Source: a virus
Strand: one strand, 5' to 3'
DNA length: 64,000 bases
IMG/VR virus record: IMGVR_UViG_3300011254_000489
Coordinates: 23,024 to 87,023 of that record
The translations under genes were made by a program, and so were the position numbers. This document shows, in pieces, positions 18,660 to 27,216 of the stretch. Position 1 is the stretch's first letter. Each line of letters begins with the position of its first letter. The notes under the pieces were generated by a model. The model searched no databases and had not been told where the DNA came from. It saw only the letters and a list, made by a program, of their open reading frames with translations.

Positions 18660-20419
18660 ACTTCCATCTCCCTTGCCTTAAATGCGGCTAATCTAATTGC
18701 CTCTCTTGCGCTCGCAGTAATGCTAGCGGCTAGGTCTTTGTTACTCCAACCGAACCCTCTAAAAGCAAGGATTCCGTAGAACGAAGCCATCAATCTCTTG
18801 ACGGCCATTTGGTTGTTATTCCACTTGACATACTCTTCTTTATCGTCACCATCTCTAGCAACCTTCATCTTCTTCTTGTAGTCGTTTCTCAAGTCCTTGA
18901 GAGCCAACAAAGAGCGAGGGAGAAGGCCCAATTCATCAGTCTTGAAGTATAGCATGTTAGGCTCATAGTCCACCGATACAGGGCGTAGATTTTGTGGTGT
19001 ATTCAAATCAGCACCAAAAGCAGTGGGTATTTCGCTGATGGTTTCAAAACTGATGTTCCTAGCGATAATCATTGAAGGATAGAGGCCCGCAAAGTCAAAC
19101 GCCGCCACATTAAGATGTAGTCCATTCGTACCTTCATCCAATGGATTGTAAATCATAGCACCCGAATAAGACAAAGATGCACCGCACTTTTTACATTCTT
19201 TCAGTTGTTTATCTTTAGGATTTTCGTATCCGCAATCATCACACTTCTTTGTTTTCAATCTAACACCTGTCTTACATTTCCAACTAGCATTGTTCATAAA
19301 GTAAATACTACCCATGTGGGAAGCATAGAAACAAGACTCAAAAGGAGCCACTAGCAATCTTTGTAAGGATATAATAGCCTCACTGCAATGGTTTTCCTCG
19401 TCTATCTTTCTTAGTAATTCTACATCTATGATAGTGTATTGTAAATAAGAATATTTATCTTCTAACCAAGCCCTTGAATAAAACTCATTAGGGTCAGTAA
19501 ATTTAGTTTCAATATATTTACCTTCACCGAATAGTGTTTTAGAAACATAGTCCAAAGCAAGACTTGGTAGTGTTCCTCTTTGTGCATCATTCCATTGTCG
19601 CTCAAAAGCAACATCAAGATTTAAGTTAATCATACCTTTAACGGGTTGTGCAATAGGAGAATAGCCTCCACTTTTAGTAAACTTTAGACCGTCTAGACTT
19701 TCTTCTATTCCATCAATAACATTCATTGGAGAAATACTTCTAGGGTCAATTTCATTAGCAATACATCGTCCTAATAGTTTAGGTAGGTCAAACTTAAGAC
19801 CAAACCAAGCAACCATCATATCGGGTTTTTCTTCCGAAAGAAAAGCAATAAACTTAGTTAGCATTTCCGCTTCGGAAGTACTGTAATCAAGAACGCTAGT
19901 ATAACCATCTACTGATGGCTTAGTAACTTTAGCAAACGATTCTTTAGGATACCATACCCACACATGGAAGTTTTTAGAGAAGTTATCGTAAAGAGCAATA
20001 GCAGTAATCTTACCATCATGTACTCCGCCTTGCATCCATTCCATATCCCAATAATACTTCTTTAGGGTGTACGGTTTCATAACATCTAAAGAATCAACTG
20101 CGTAGCGATTAACTAATGAAACATCTGCTTCATATGTCATATCACCTAACTTGGGATGCTTAAATGGCTTCCTAGCACTATCTACATGAGATGGCTTCTC
20201 GTAGTAAACTCGCTTTAGTTTAGTACCATCAATAGAAAACCATTCGCCCTTTACATAGGAAAAGTCCCTTCTTAGCATACCTACACTATATTGAGCAGGT
20301 TCTCTGTAAGAATCCGGTACATAAAAATAAGGAGCAAAGTCTACTAGTTCTGTAGACAATTCTCCTTGTTGGTTTCTATTAGATGTGTATATTGTATTTT
20401 CATAATTAGCAATTATCAT
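18656..20419 (-). CDS. family B DNA polymerase, N-terminal fragment (exonuclease, motifs A and B)
   Basis: The 587-residue protein has ExoI WDMEW at 124-128, ExoII WFGLKFD at 205-211 and ExoIII YTIIDVELL at 328-336, so proofreading is intact. A Cys4 zinc knuckle lies at 393, 396, 409 and 412. Motif A DFAGLYPS is at 442-449. Motif B is KRLMASFYG at 540-548, with Ala where Asn is usual. It stops at REMEV, exactly before the strand that leads into motif C, which is encoded 1.5 kb downstream at 16210-17115. The split falls between fingers and palm. It sits next to the clamp gene, as expected for the viral replicase. Confidence 0.9.
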   Translation of the reverse strand: MIIANYENTIYTSNRNQQGELSTELVDFAPYFYVPDSYREPAQYSVGMLRRDFSYVKGEWFSIDGTKLKRVYYEKPSHVDSARKPFKHPKLGDMTYEADVSLVNRYAVDSLDVMKPYTLKKYYWDMEWMQGGVHDGKITAIALYDNFSKNFHVWVWYPKESFAKVTKPSVDGYTSVLDYSTSEAEMLTKFIAFLSEEKPDMMVAWFGLKFDLPKLLGRCIANEIDPRSISPMNVIDGIEESLDGLKFTKSGGYSPIAQPVKGMINLNLDVAFERQWNDAQRGTLPSLALDYVSKTLFGEGKYIETKFTDPNEFYSRAWLEDKYSYLQYTIIDVELLRKIDEENHCSEAIISLQRLLVAPFESCFYASHMGSIYFMNNASWKCKTGVRLKTKKCDDCGYENPKDKQLKECKKCGASLSYSGAMIYNPLDEGTNGLHLNVAAFDFAGLYPSMIIARNISFETISEIPTAFGADLNTPQNLRPVSVDYEPNMLYFKTDELGLLPRSLLALKDLRNDYKKKMKVARDGDDKEEYVKWNNNQMAVKRLMASFYGILAFRGFGWSNKDLAASITASAREAIRLAAFKAREMEV

Positions 20420-20438
20420 TTATATTCCTCGTATATTA

Positions 20439-21203
20439 TTATTCAATGTGAGGTACTCGTACTAAGAATCTATTTTCGTTAGAAAGAAATAGTGGGAAGT
20501 CGTCTTTCATAAAGAGAAAGAAATCTTCATCAAAGAATTTATGGATTGGTGCAGAAAAGGCTACAGTAGAACCATCTCCTATTTGTGTTTCCAATTCTAG
20601 ATTTTTAGCATAGTTCTTAGTAATGTTTCCCGAAGAAATAGTTAGTTGGTTTTCTTTGTGATTCAAAAGGTAAATTCCTGTGTTGATGTTTTCACACATA
20701 TTGATTGCTTCACTGAATTCTCTGTGATTAATCAAGATACCCGATTCAAATTGGGTCTTGTTAAAGGAAGGTAACTCTCCCGAAACAGGTTCAATAGAAG
20801 AAGCAAAGGGTAGTTTCATGCCCATAATAGTATTAATGGAACCGAAATTAGGATGCTCGTTTATCAAAGAAAGAGTCAAAGAAGTATCTTCTGTTTGTAT
20901 CTGTATTGTGTCGTTCAAATACATGATAACATCTCCATTCATCTTTTTTAAGAAAGGAGACATTTCTTTTGCATTTACACAGAACGGTTTTAGAGTTGGG
21001 TCTTCAACCGTACAATCTAAAGTTGAACAAGCAATAAAAGACATATCAGCATTCCAAACTTCTAGTCTTTCTTCTCTGTAAATCATAACTACATGTTTTC
21101 CTAGCATATCGGACTTAACACCTGTACCTGTACCATACTTGCCTCTTACCATTAAGTTAGAAAGAGTCTTTTCTAGTGTCTTTGCATCTACTGTAACTCT
21201 CAT
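20439..21203 (-). CDS. PCNA-like sliding clamp
   Basis: The 254-residue length matches archaeal PCNA monomers (about 245-250). The N-terminus MRVTVDAKTLEKTLSNLMV and the C-terminal LFMKDDFPLFLSNENRFLV fit the two-domain clamp pattern of helix then strands, and the end corresponds to the closing strands of PCNA. It is flanked by polB and by the RecA-like gene, with the clamp loader 3 kb away. Sequence similarity is low, so the call rests on length, fold pattern and neighbours. It would encircle DNA and tether the polymerase. Confidence 0.72.
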   Translation of the reverse strand: MRVTVDAKTLEKTLSNLMVRGKYGTGTGVKSDMLGKHVVMIYREERLEVWNADMSFIACSTLDCTVEDPTLKPFCVNAKEMSPFLKKMNGDVIMYLNDTIQIQTEDTSLTLSLINEHPNFGSINTIMGMKLPFASSIEPVSGELPSFNKTQFESGILINHREFSEAINMCENINTGIYLLNHKENQLTISSGNITKNYAKNLELETQIGDGSTVAFSAPIHKFFDEDFFLFMKDDFPLFLSNENRFLVRVPHIE

Positions 21204-22009
21204 ATCTTCATCTCCTTTACGCTATCAATTCCTACCCAATTTACTGAGCCGTCTCTAGCCACTGTTAGGAAGGTGTAATTCTTACCTACTAGGGAAGGGT
21301 AGTATTTACTACTTTTAACAGTAGCAACAAACTCTGTTCCTTTAGCAGTGACTCTTTGCTTAGTGCTAATAATAGAATACAATCGTGAATCTAATCTATT
21401 CCATATTGGTTGGGGTGGGTCATCTCTAAATGGTGGCTTAGTGTGTGTAATGTATATTTGATGACAATTAAGTTTCAATGATTCTTTCAAAACTTCTCTG
21501 TAAGGTTGGTTTCGCTGAAACCATTCTTGTTGTTTTGTAGCCTTCATTTTACGCATTCGGGAATTCTCCATCCCTGTCATGTAAAGAGTACAGTAATCTA
21601 ACCAAGTATCTACTCCATCCCAAACGAATAGAATAGGTTCTTCCGATGAGGCTATTTCATTTTTTACTATAGCAATGAAAGAACGAATGTTTCCTTGAGT
21701 TTGGTAAGGTAGAAACTCACCATCTTCGTCATAGGCCGCAGGATTAAAAATTAGAATTCTATCTGTACTGTTATGATTAGCCTTCCAAGTAGGGACTGCT
21801 CCTTCATCACAATCTAAGTAGAATGTCTTCATACCTGTATCCATAGTTATGCCGGATTTTCCTGTCTTTGCATCACCTTCAATACCCAATAGTAAATGGG
21901 ATTTATTGCTAGTGTTTGTCTTCTTTTGTTCGTTAATTAGCCTTTGAACCAAATCAACATCAATTGCGGTTTGGCTTTCTTTGCTTACTAAATTTTTATT
22001 TTGTATCAT
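21200..22009 (-). CDS. RecA/RadA-fold ATPase, Sak4-like recombinase
   Basis: The 269-residue product has Walker A GDAKTGKSG near 45-53, a Walker B strand ILFVWDGVDTWLDYC near 125, and CHQIYITHTKPPF near 180, typical of single-domain RecA-like proteins of the Sak4/AAA_24 type. These bind single-stranded DNA and promote annealing or recombination in viruses. It overlaps the clamp gene by 4 bases and lies two genes from an SSB-like protein, the usual neighbourhood for Sak4. RadA proper is longer with an N-terminal HhH, absent here. Confidence 0.68.
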   Translation of the reverse strand: MIQNKNLVSKESQTAIDVDLVQRLINEQKKTNTSNKSHLLLGIEGDAKTGKSGITMDTGMKTFYLDCDEGAVPTWKANHNSTDRILIFNPAAYDEDGEFLPYQTQGNIRSFIAIVKNEIASSEEPILFVWDGVDTWLDYCTLYMTGMENSRMRKMKATKQQEWFQRNQPYREVLKESLKLNCHQIYITHTKPPFRDDPPQPIWNRLDSRLYSIISTKQRVTAKGTEFVATVKSSKYYPSLVGKNYTFLTVARDGSVNWVGIDSVKEMKI

Positions 22010-22016
22010 GTGTATT

Positions 22017-22229
22017 TCACCTCTTATTATCTTTCCAAGTTTCTAGTAACTTGGTAACTTCTTCTTCTTCGTTAAAAACTAGTCTAACTTCTTTACCTCC
22101 AATGTGCATTTTTACATGGAAGTTATTGTCATCCCAATTCTGTTTCATGGTGATAAAATCTACATCTCGTAAATCAACCATCCACTTTCCGTCTTCATAG
22201 ACAAAGTTTGTACCTTGATATTCAATCAT
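22017..22229 (-). CDS. hypothetical protein, 70 residues
   Basis: The chosen ATG at 22229 overlaps the upstream TGA as TGATG and follows GAGGAATAC. The product (MIEYQGTNFVYEDGKWMVDL...) is predicted to be beta-rich and resembles its upstream neighbour in containing a sequence pattern 'D.d.Ity..' followed by 'HVKMHIGGKE' or 'YVTVKLYSSGG'. The two may be tandem paralogues with a PH-like or small beta-barrel fold. Function is unknown. Confidence 0.45.
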   Translation of the reverse strand: MIEYQGTNFVYEDGKWMVDLRDVDFITMKQNWDDNNFHVKMHIGGKEVRLVFNEEEEVTKLLETWKDNKR

Positions 22230-22435
22230 CAGTATTCCTCTCCTGTCCAACGGCAGTAACTAGACATGAACTCTTCAAAGAATTTCATAGTAGTTTTCTG
22301 TACGATTGTCCCTCCACTTGAGTAGAGTTTCACGGTGACATAATTATCCGGTTCGTGGTTCCAACTAATGTGTTGGATATTTTCAAACCTAATAAATGCT
22401 AAATCTGTTTTTATTGCTTTTCTGTATAGTTTCAT
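22229..22435 (-). CDS. hypothetical protein, 68 residues
   Basis: Start at ATG 22435 is preferred because AGAGGAATTAAA precedes it. The product reads MKLYRKAIKTDLAFIRFENI and then NYVTVKLYSSGG, a short beta-rich fold similar in layout to the next gene. The 76-base gap upstream (22478-22553) is one of few gaps in the array and holds AT-rich candidate promoter sequence. Function is unknown. Confidence 0.45.
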   Translation of the reverse strand: MKLYRKAIKTDLAFIRFENIQHISWNHEPDNYVTVKLYSSGGTIVQKTTMKFFEEFMSSYCRWTGEEY

Positions 22436-22553
22436 TTTAATTCCTCTAAGGATAGGGCTTTGCACCCATCCGAACATCAGTTTGTACCTTTAGTCTATGT
22501 TTACACTAAATTCCACTTAATCTGTTGGTATCATAAATTAGTGGGTTTGGAAA

Positions 22554-23765
22554 TCAAAACCAATCTAGGTCTTCCTCCGTAGCCTGTTCAATCTCTACTA
22601 CTTGACCTCGGCGTTCTTTTACAAGAAGCCCTGTAAGGTTGATAGTAACAGGTTGTAGTCCTTCATCTGTTTCCCTTTGTGAAGTTCTACCAACAACAGT
22701 AACGGCGGAGCCAATACCAAAGTCAATGTCCACATTTTCGGGAACCCAACAAGTTACCATACCGTCATTCTCGTAATCAAAGTCTGCGGCTAGGTCAGTA
22801 ATGTTAATGATTCTATTACCGTTACCTGTAGGTGTCATGTTGATATTACAAACAGTACCGTTAGTAATAACAAAGCGTTTTGGTGATGGTAAATCACGCA
22901 ACTCATCATGCTTGTCTTGTAGGTTTCCTAGATACACGACATTGTTAGATGCAACATTAGCAATCATGTTAGTCATGTTTAAGGAAGAAGTGTCACGGTA
23001 AAGGTCACTGTTAGGGTCTTGTTCTTCGTTAATTCTCAAACTACCAATGGTCTTATCGGTGAATCCATAGATAAATCCATCTCTATTAGAATCCTTAATG
23101 ACAACCATATTCAACCATGAGAATGTCTTAGGAGTAAATTCAATTCCTCCCTTGTTCTTATAGGAGAAGTTGTAAAGATTGTACTCTTCGTCATCTCCTA
23201 CCTTACCAATAAAGACACCACTTCTACGCATTACTGAGTTTAGTGGCTTACCATAGTTTTTGTTTTCGCCACCGTTTTGATAGCGAGCATTGTTGTCCAA
23301 AGGAATGATGATAGAACCATCTTCTAATTCCTGTACGCAGTCGGGTAGATTCTTAACCTTTCTCTCTTGGATTGCATCATTGTGGAAACGGGAGACTGAA
23401 TAAAATCCATTCTCTGCTTCTTCAACAATAGCAACGAATCCCTTTTGATGAGCGTTGTATGGGTCATTCTTCCATTCTTCTACGGCTCGTCGTCGGTTGT
23501 ATTCGTTTAAGTCTCTTGGTTCTTCAAGAGCCAAAAAGAATCCAAAGGCTTGCTTTGCAAGTCCCCCTCCCCCTCCGGTGGTTGTTGTTGTGTTCTGTGA
23601 CTTTTGGCTTCTAATTTGTTGTGCGGCGTAACTACGCCATAGTGCGATAGCAATTGGGCTATCAGCACCCACACCATTTTCGGCACAAATTTCGTCAAAT
23701 TTCAATTGAGCATCCTCTAGTGGAATACTCAACTTCTCTGCGGCTTTTACAATTTCGTTTTGCAT
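22554..23765 (-). CDS. putative single-stranded DNA-binding protein (OB-fold/RPA-like)
   Basis: The 403-residue product has an N-terminal helical domain, a flexible TTTTTGGGGG linker near 60-70, and a beta-rich body with OB-like segments (GAVTVVGRTSQRE-type strands near 360 and INLTGLLVKERRG near 375). It ends in an acidic tail with aromatic tip (EEDLDWF), which recalls the partner-binding tips of SSB proteins. Placement between the RecA-like ATPase and RFC supports an SSB role. The family match is by pattern only; a different replication accessory protein is possible. Confidence 0.5.
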   Translation of the reverse strand: MQNEIVKAAEKLSIPLEDAQLKFDEICAENGVGADSPIAIALWRSYAAQQIRSQKSQNTTTTTGGGGGLAKQAFGFFLALEEPRDLNEYNRRRAVEEWKNDPYNAHQKGFVAIVEEAENGFYSVSRFHNDAIQERKVKNLPDCVQELEDGSIIIPLDNNARYQNGGENKNYGKPLNSVMRRSGVFIGKVGDDEEYNLYNFSYKNKGGIEFTPKTFSWLNMVVIKDSNRDGFIYGFTDKTIGSLRINEEQDPNSDLYRDTSSLNMTNMIANVASNNVVYLGNLQDKHDELRDLPSPKRFVITNGTVCNINMTPTGNGNRIINITDLAADFDYENDGMVTCWVPENVDIDFGIGSAVTVVGRTSQRETDEGLQPVTINLTGLLVKERRGQVVEIEQATEEDLDWF

Positions 23766-23778
23766 TTGTTTTTCCCTC

Positions 23779-24690
23779 CTATATTAGTTGGCCTACCATC
23801 CATGAAGCAAGCAATTTCGGGGTCATGGTGGTAGAACGCCACTCCCCTTCTCCAATTACTCGCAGGAATTTCAATTTCATTTTAGCCTCCATATCACACT
23901 TGATTGTGTAATCGTGGAGTCCAATACAGATTTCCTTTACGGAACGACCTGCGTAAATAGACTGATGAATTTTTTCAAGTGAACCATTAGCATTTCTATT
24001 TACAATTTCATTTATTATTTCTTCGTACTCTTCTAGACCTTTTTCAATTTGTCTCGTTAGTGTTGTACCCGACACGATACCGGCCTGTAACTCGGTAAGT
24101 GTTCTACGCAAATCACCATGAAGAGAGTATATGAAGGTTCCCAAATCCTCATCCGTTAAGTGAGTATGTGCTTCCTTCTTCAAAATCATTTTCGTGATTC
24201 TCAATACCAAATCATATGGTAAAGGCTTGAATCGGTAGTTTGCACATCTACTTTGAAGTGCGTGAATGATTTTGTTTTTATCATTGCAAGTAATAATAAA
24301 TCTAACATTGTTAGAGTATCTTTCCATGATTCTCTTCAATGCGTTTTGAGCATCATTGGTCATCCCATCCATCTCATCTAACAAGATGATGCGAAAGGGA
24401 ACAGTACCAATAGTACCGCTTTGTGCGATTTCTTTAATCCTTGTTCTAACTGTTTCTAGTCTTCTGTCATCGGAGGCATTTATTTCAAAGAAGTTTTCTT
24501 TGACATGAATACCTAGAATAGCATTAGCAAGAACAAAGGCTACACTAGTTTTACCTGTACCCGATGAACCATAAAGTAGAACATTGGGCATTACTTGTTC
24601 TTTAGCCCAAGACTCTGCATCCATTACAAAGTGTTCTTGTCCTACAATTTCACTTAGTTTAGTTGGTCTGTATTTCTCTGTCCATAACAT
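23779..24690 (-). CDS. replication factor C small subunit (clamp loader)
   Basis: The 303-residue product begins MLWTEKYRPTKLSEIVGQEH, the RFC box, followed by Walker A YGSSGTGKTS near 41, Walker B LLDEMDGM near 104, sensor I FIITCNDKNKI and the SRC motif LQSRCANYRF near 147. All loader motifs are intact, with the SRC arginine present. Length is slightly below the 315-330 usual for archaeal RfcS. It would load the clamp at 20439-21203 with the large-like subunit at 25995-26843. Confidence 0.93.
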   Translation of the reverse strand: MLWTEKYRPTKLSEIVGQEHFVMDAESWAKEQVMPNVLLYGSSGTGKTSVAFVLANAILGIHVKENFFEINASDDRRLETVRTRIKEIAQSGTIGTVPFRIILLDEMDGMTNDAQNALKRIMERYSNNVRFIITCNDKNKIIHALQSRCANYRFKPLPYDLVLRITKMILKKEAHTHLTDEDLGTFIYSLHGDLRRTLTELQAGIVSGTTLTRQIEKGLEEYEEIINEIVNRNANGSLEKIHQSIYAGRSVKEICIGLHDYTIKCDMEAKMKLKFLRVIGEGEWRSTTMTPKLLASWMVGQLI

Positions 24691-24902
24691 TATATCCTCT
24701 CCAATTTATATTTTATATCTACTATCTTACCTTCAACTTCTCTAATTGCTCTAGGTAATTCAATTTCAATATGATGGGGTTTGCAAATATCTACCCAATT
24801 TAAATTGTCATAAATCATTTCTATGTCTATCAATTGTTCTAGTAGTTCGTTGTAGTCTCTTAGATTGTTTTCTATTTCTTTTACTCTTTCTACTGCGCTC
24901 AT
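24690..24902 (-). CDS. small coiled-coil protein
   Basis: The 70-residue product is strongly helical with heptad-like leucines (VKEIENNLRDYNELLEQLID). It overlaps the RFC gene start by one base. No family is recognised; it could be a small partner of replication proteins. Confidence 0.45.
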   Translation of the reverse strand: MSAVERVKEIENNLRDYNELLEQLIDIEMIYDNLNWVDICKPHHIEIELPRAIREVEGKIVDIKYKLERI

Positions 24903-24904
24903 TT

Positions 24905-25138
24905 TTATTCCTCCTTAAAGAAATACCTAAGAGCCGAAGGTAATTGCTCAATTATCTTCGCTCGTATTTCATCGTCCATTCTAGATTGGTATTCTCTAGA
25001 CATTTTGTTAATTTGATTGTAGGATTGCACACTGTCAATTTTTGAATTGAGTTTGTTGGTCATGTGCATTAACCTATTATTGATAATTTTAATCTCTCTT
25101 TCTATATCTTCTATTTTAATTTCTATTTCTGTCTTCAT
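24905..25138 (-). CDS. small coiled-coil protein
   Basis: A 77-residue helical protein (MKTEIEIKIEDIEREIKIIN...) with clear heptads in the first 50 residues. ATG follows GGAGGAATAAAA. It resembles the next gene only in its highly charged N-terminus. Function is unknown. Confidence 0.45.
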   Translation of the reverse strand: MKTEIEIKIEDIEREIKIINNRLMHMTNKLNSKIDSVQSYNQINKMSREYQSRMDDEIRAKIIEQLPSALRYFFKEE

Positions 25139-25140
25139 TT

Positions 25141-25542
25141 TTATTCCTCCATTATCACTCCGTCTTTAACATTAACATTTTTTATTAAAATGTTCGGTTG
25201 TTGTTGTTCTCTAAAAACAGGAACTTCTTTTATCACTTCTATTTCTCTAAGAACTTCAACTTCTTTTATCACTTCAACTTCTTTTACAGTAGTCCTCATC
25301 TGCACATACCAAAGTTGAGGATAATAAAATATATGATACATTAAAGGAAAACCTGTTAAATGGATTAACAACAATAACATAAACCAATCAACATTTCCAT
25401 CAGTAATCACATACACATATGCTATTAAAGTACACAGATTTAGTGCGAAAAATCCTGCTAAAGACCTCATTCTTATTCTATCATAATGAATTAATTTTAT
25501 TCCGCCTTTACTTGCTATTCGTATTTCATCGTAATCAATCAT
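25141..25542 (-). CDS. two-span membrane protein with a repetitive charged tail
   Basis: ATG 25542 is chosen after GGAGAAATAAAA. The 133-residue product has an internal duplication at its N-terminus (DYDEIRIASKGGIKLI and HYDRIRMRSLAG), two hydrophobic helices (near 30-48 and 55-75), then a repeat of VKEVEV, IKEVEV, LREIEV, IKEVPV. The tandem 6-residue repeat likely forms an extended charged strand or coiled coil in the cytoplasm. No family is recognised. Confidence 0.5.
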   Translation of the reverse strand: MIDYDEIRIASKGGIKLIHYDRIRMRSLAGFFALNLCTLIAYVYVITDGNVDWFMLLLLIHLTGFPLMYHIFYYPQLWYVQMRTTVKEVEVIKEVEVLREIEVIKEVPVFREQQQPNILIKNVNVKDGVIMEE

Positions 25543-25544
25543 TT

Positions 25545-25784
25545 TTATTTCTCCTTTAATTCCCATAGGGATATTTTGTTTGGTAGATAGGAATGTCTAC
25601 TAAACTCTTTTTGTCGCATAATCTGTCCTATTCTATTAGAACAAATCCTACTGTTCTTCAACTTAATATTGTTAAGTAGTCTTTCTTTTAATTCAATAGT
25701 ACTAAGAGGCGACTCATTATCAAGCACCCGCACTATTTCTTTTTTAATTCGTTTGTAGTTTCCCGATGATTTACTCTTTCCCAT
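25545..25784 (-). CDS. small winged-helix-like DNA-binding protein
   Basis: ATG 25784 has GGAGAT at correct spacing, while the ATG at 25793 abuts its site. The 79-residue product has helices IKKEIVRVLDNESPLSTIEL and NRIGQIMRQKEF followed by SYLPNKISLWELKEK, the helix-helix-helix-wing layout. The next upstream gene has the same layout, so the two are probably tandem paralogues. A regulatory role is inferred. Confidence 0.5.
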   Translation of the reverse strand: MGKSKSSGNYKRIKKEIVRVLDNESPLSTIELKERLLNNIKLKNSRICSNRIGQIMRQKEFSRHSYLPNKISLWELKEK

Positions 25785-25998
25785 TCTCTTCATCTCCTAC
25801 TTCCCATTCAGCATTCTTACCTTCTCCTATTTTAGTAAATTTGCTAGATTTTAGAATGGAGCCTAATTGATTAGCAGTTATGCCCCACTTGGTTTTTCTA
25901 TTAATATACTCAAAGATTTCTTGAGTTGATTTCTTCCCACTACTGATATATTGTTTTATTTTATCAGCGTGTCTTTCTGTTTTTTTCTTTTTGCTCAT
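25771..25998 (-). CDS. small winged-helix-like DNA-binding protein
   Basis: The 75-residue product reads ADKIKQYISSGKKSTQEIFE, then TANQLGSILKSSKFTKIGEG and AEWEVGDEE. This is a compact winged-helix pattern similar to the following gene and to 38811-39062. The basic N-terminus (MSKKKKTERH) could contact DNA backbone. It may regulate the array; target unknown. Confidence 0.5.
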   Translation of the reverse strand: MSKKKKTERHADKIKQYISSGKKSTQEIFEYINRKTKWGITANQLGSILKSSKFTKIGEGKNAEWEVGDEENGKE

Positions 25999-26843
25999 AG
26001 GAATTCCTCCAATGAAAACTGTTTAGTTTTTTTCTTTCTAATACTGAGTGTTTTTTTCTCGCCTAATCCCATCAATCTGCATTCTTCGTTGTTGAATTTT
26101 GACAGTGCATATTTTCTAAAGTCGTTATCCTGTAGTAGTTGCTTGAATAACTTATGTTCGTGAGGGGCCAAACCGACCCTTTTTAATAATCTAGGAACCT
26201 TAGAGTACTTTCCCCTCTTAGGCATAGTGGCCCTTCTAAACATTTTACCTTCATGACAATAGGCAAGCATCTCATAAAAGTAGCGTTGAGGCCAACGGCG
26301 TTTAACTACACCATCAACAAAGAGTAATTTGTTTGGGTGTAGGTTTTCATTTAACCAAGAAATGATTTGAGTGTCTGCGGGTTTGTTAAACAAAAGTAAT
26401 TCTCTAATTAAATCTCTATTGCCGCTTTTTAGGTATTCATTTATTAGACTAAATACATCTCTTTCGTAGGAAAAAGGTTCTTCACTTCTAGGTGCTATTT
26501 CTTTTAACTGCTCCTGTATGTGTTGTTTAGAACCGACTCTTTTAATTTTGCAAATCTTTTTTATTTCCTTCGGGATAGATTTTTGATTAATAGAAGTTAA
26601 TACTACTGTACCTCTATACTTAAGAATAATATCTACTATTTCTTTCGTCATTGGTTTATAGTGTATGTCTTCTATGATTATACCTAACTCAATAGGTACG
26701 GAGAAAATATCCTTTATGTCAATGACATTAGCATACTGATAAACTGCATTGGGTAGCATTTCTTTTACTGTTGTAGTCTTACCTGTTCCTGCCTTTCCTA
26801 CGAAAATTTCTGTTCTGTCTTTATTTATATTCGTTAAACCCAT
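25995..26843 (-). CDS. AAA+ ATPase, RFC large-subunit-like, with C-terminal PIP box
   Basis: The 282-residue product has Walker A GKAGTGKTTT at 16-25, Walker B GIIIEDIH near 54 and sensor I VVLTSINQ near 80, in a shortened AAA+ module. The extreme C-terminus is QFSLEEFL, which fits the PCNA-interacting consensus Qxx[LI]xxF[FL]. Archaeal RFC large subunits end in just such a box. It is much smaller than RfcL (about 480), so this is a reduced, diverged loader subunit by inference. Neighbouring RFC small subunit and clamp genes support this. Confidence 0.6.
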   Translation of the reverse strand: MGLTNINKDRTEIFVGKAGTGKTTTVKEMLPNAVYQYANVIDIKDIFSVPIELGIIIEDIHYKPMTKEIVDIILKYRGTVVLTSINQKSIPKEIKKICKIKRVGSKQHIQEQLKEIAPRSEEPFSYERDVFSLINEYLKSGNRDLIRELLLFNKPADTQIISWLNENLHPNKLLFVDGVVKRRWPQRYFYEMLAYCHEGKMFRRATMPKRGKYSKVPRLLKRVGLAPHEHKLFKQLLQDNDFRKYALSKFNNEECRLMGLGEKKTLSIRKKKTKQFSLEEFL

Positions 26844-27216
26844 TTAGATTCCCCTTTATTATTAGTATTTGTTCTAGACCTTCTAAGGTCAGATGTTTTT
26901 TGTGTTGGACTATATCATGTATCCTTCTAAAGTCTGTGAGTTTCTTTGAGAGGGAGTCCAACCCTCTAGGGATTATATGTAATAGGTGTTTTACATTGTT
27001 TTTGCTTATTACTAATCGGTCACTTTGTAGACTATGAGGAAAATTCCTTTGTGTCAAACTTCTAGACAATGCCGCTAATAACTCTTGATTAGAAGACGCT
27101 ACTATTATTTGAAGAGTACAAGAGTACCCAATGTTCGTACTTTCACTAATTTCTACCTTAGAATAAAAATTACCCTTTGCTAAAAGAATACCAACTATCA
27201 TGTCTCTAGATAACAT
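26821..27216 (-). CDS. LAGLIDADG-fold-like protein, probably without nuclease activity
   Basis: The 131-residue product reads IVGILLAKGNFYSKVEISES and later LQIIVASSNQELLAALSRSL, ending LDSLSKKLTDFRRIHDIVQH. This is the layout of a single LAGLIDADG domain (helix, glycine-acid turn, beta sheet, helix), but the acidic residue of 'GLIDADG' is Lys here. That suggests a domesticated DNA-binding relative of a homing endonuclease. It overlaps the RFC-L-like gene by 23 bases. Confidence 0.45.
   Translation of the reverse strand: MLSRDMIVGILLAKGNFYSKVEISESTNIGYSCTLQIIVASSNQELLAALSRSLTQRNFPHSLQSDRLVISKNNVKHLLHIIPRGLDSLSKKLTDFRRIHDIVQHKKHLTLEGLEQILIIKGNLNGFNEYK

Noticed and set aside
18650-18662. Intein at the PolB split
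   Set aside because: The N-terminal fragment ends with a stop codon and the next frame has its own ATG and no Cys/Ser at position 1; the C-terminal fragment starts with Met and no His-Asn precedes it. A split intein is not visible.
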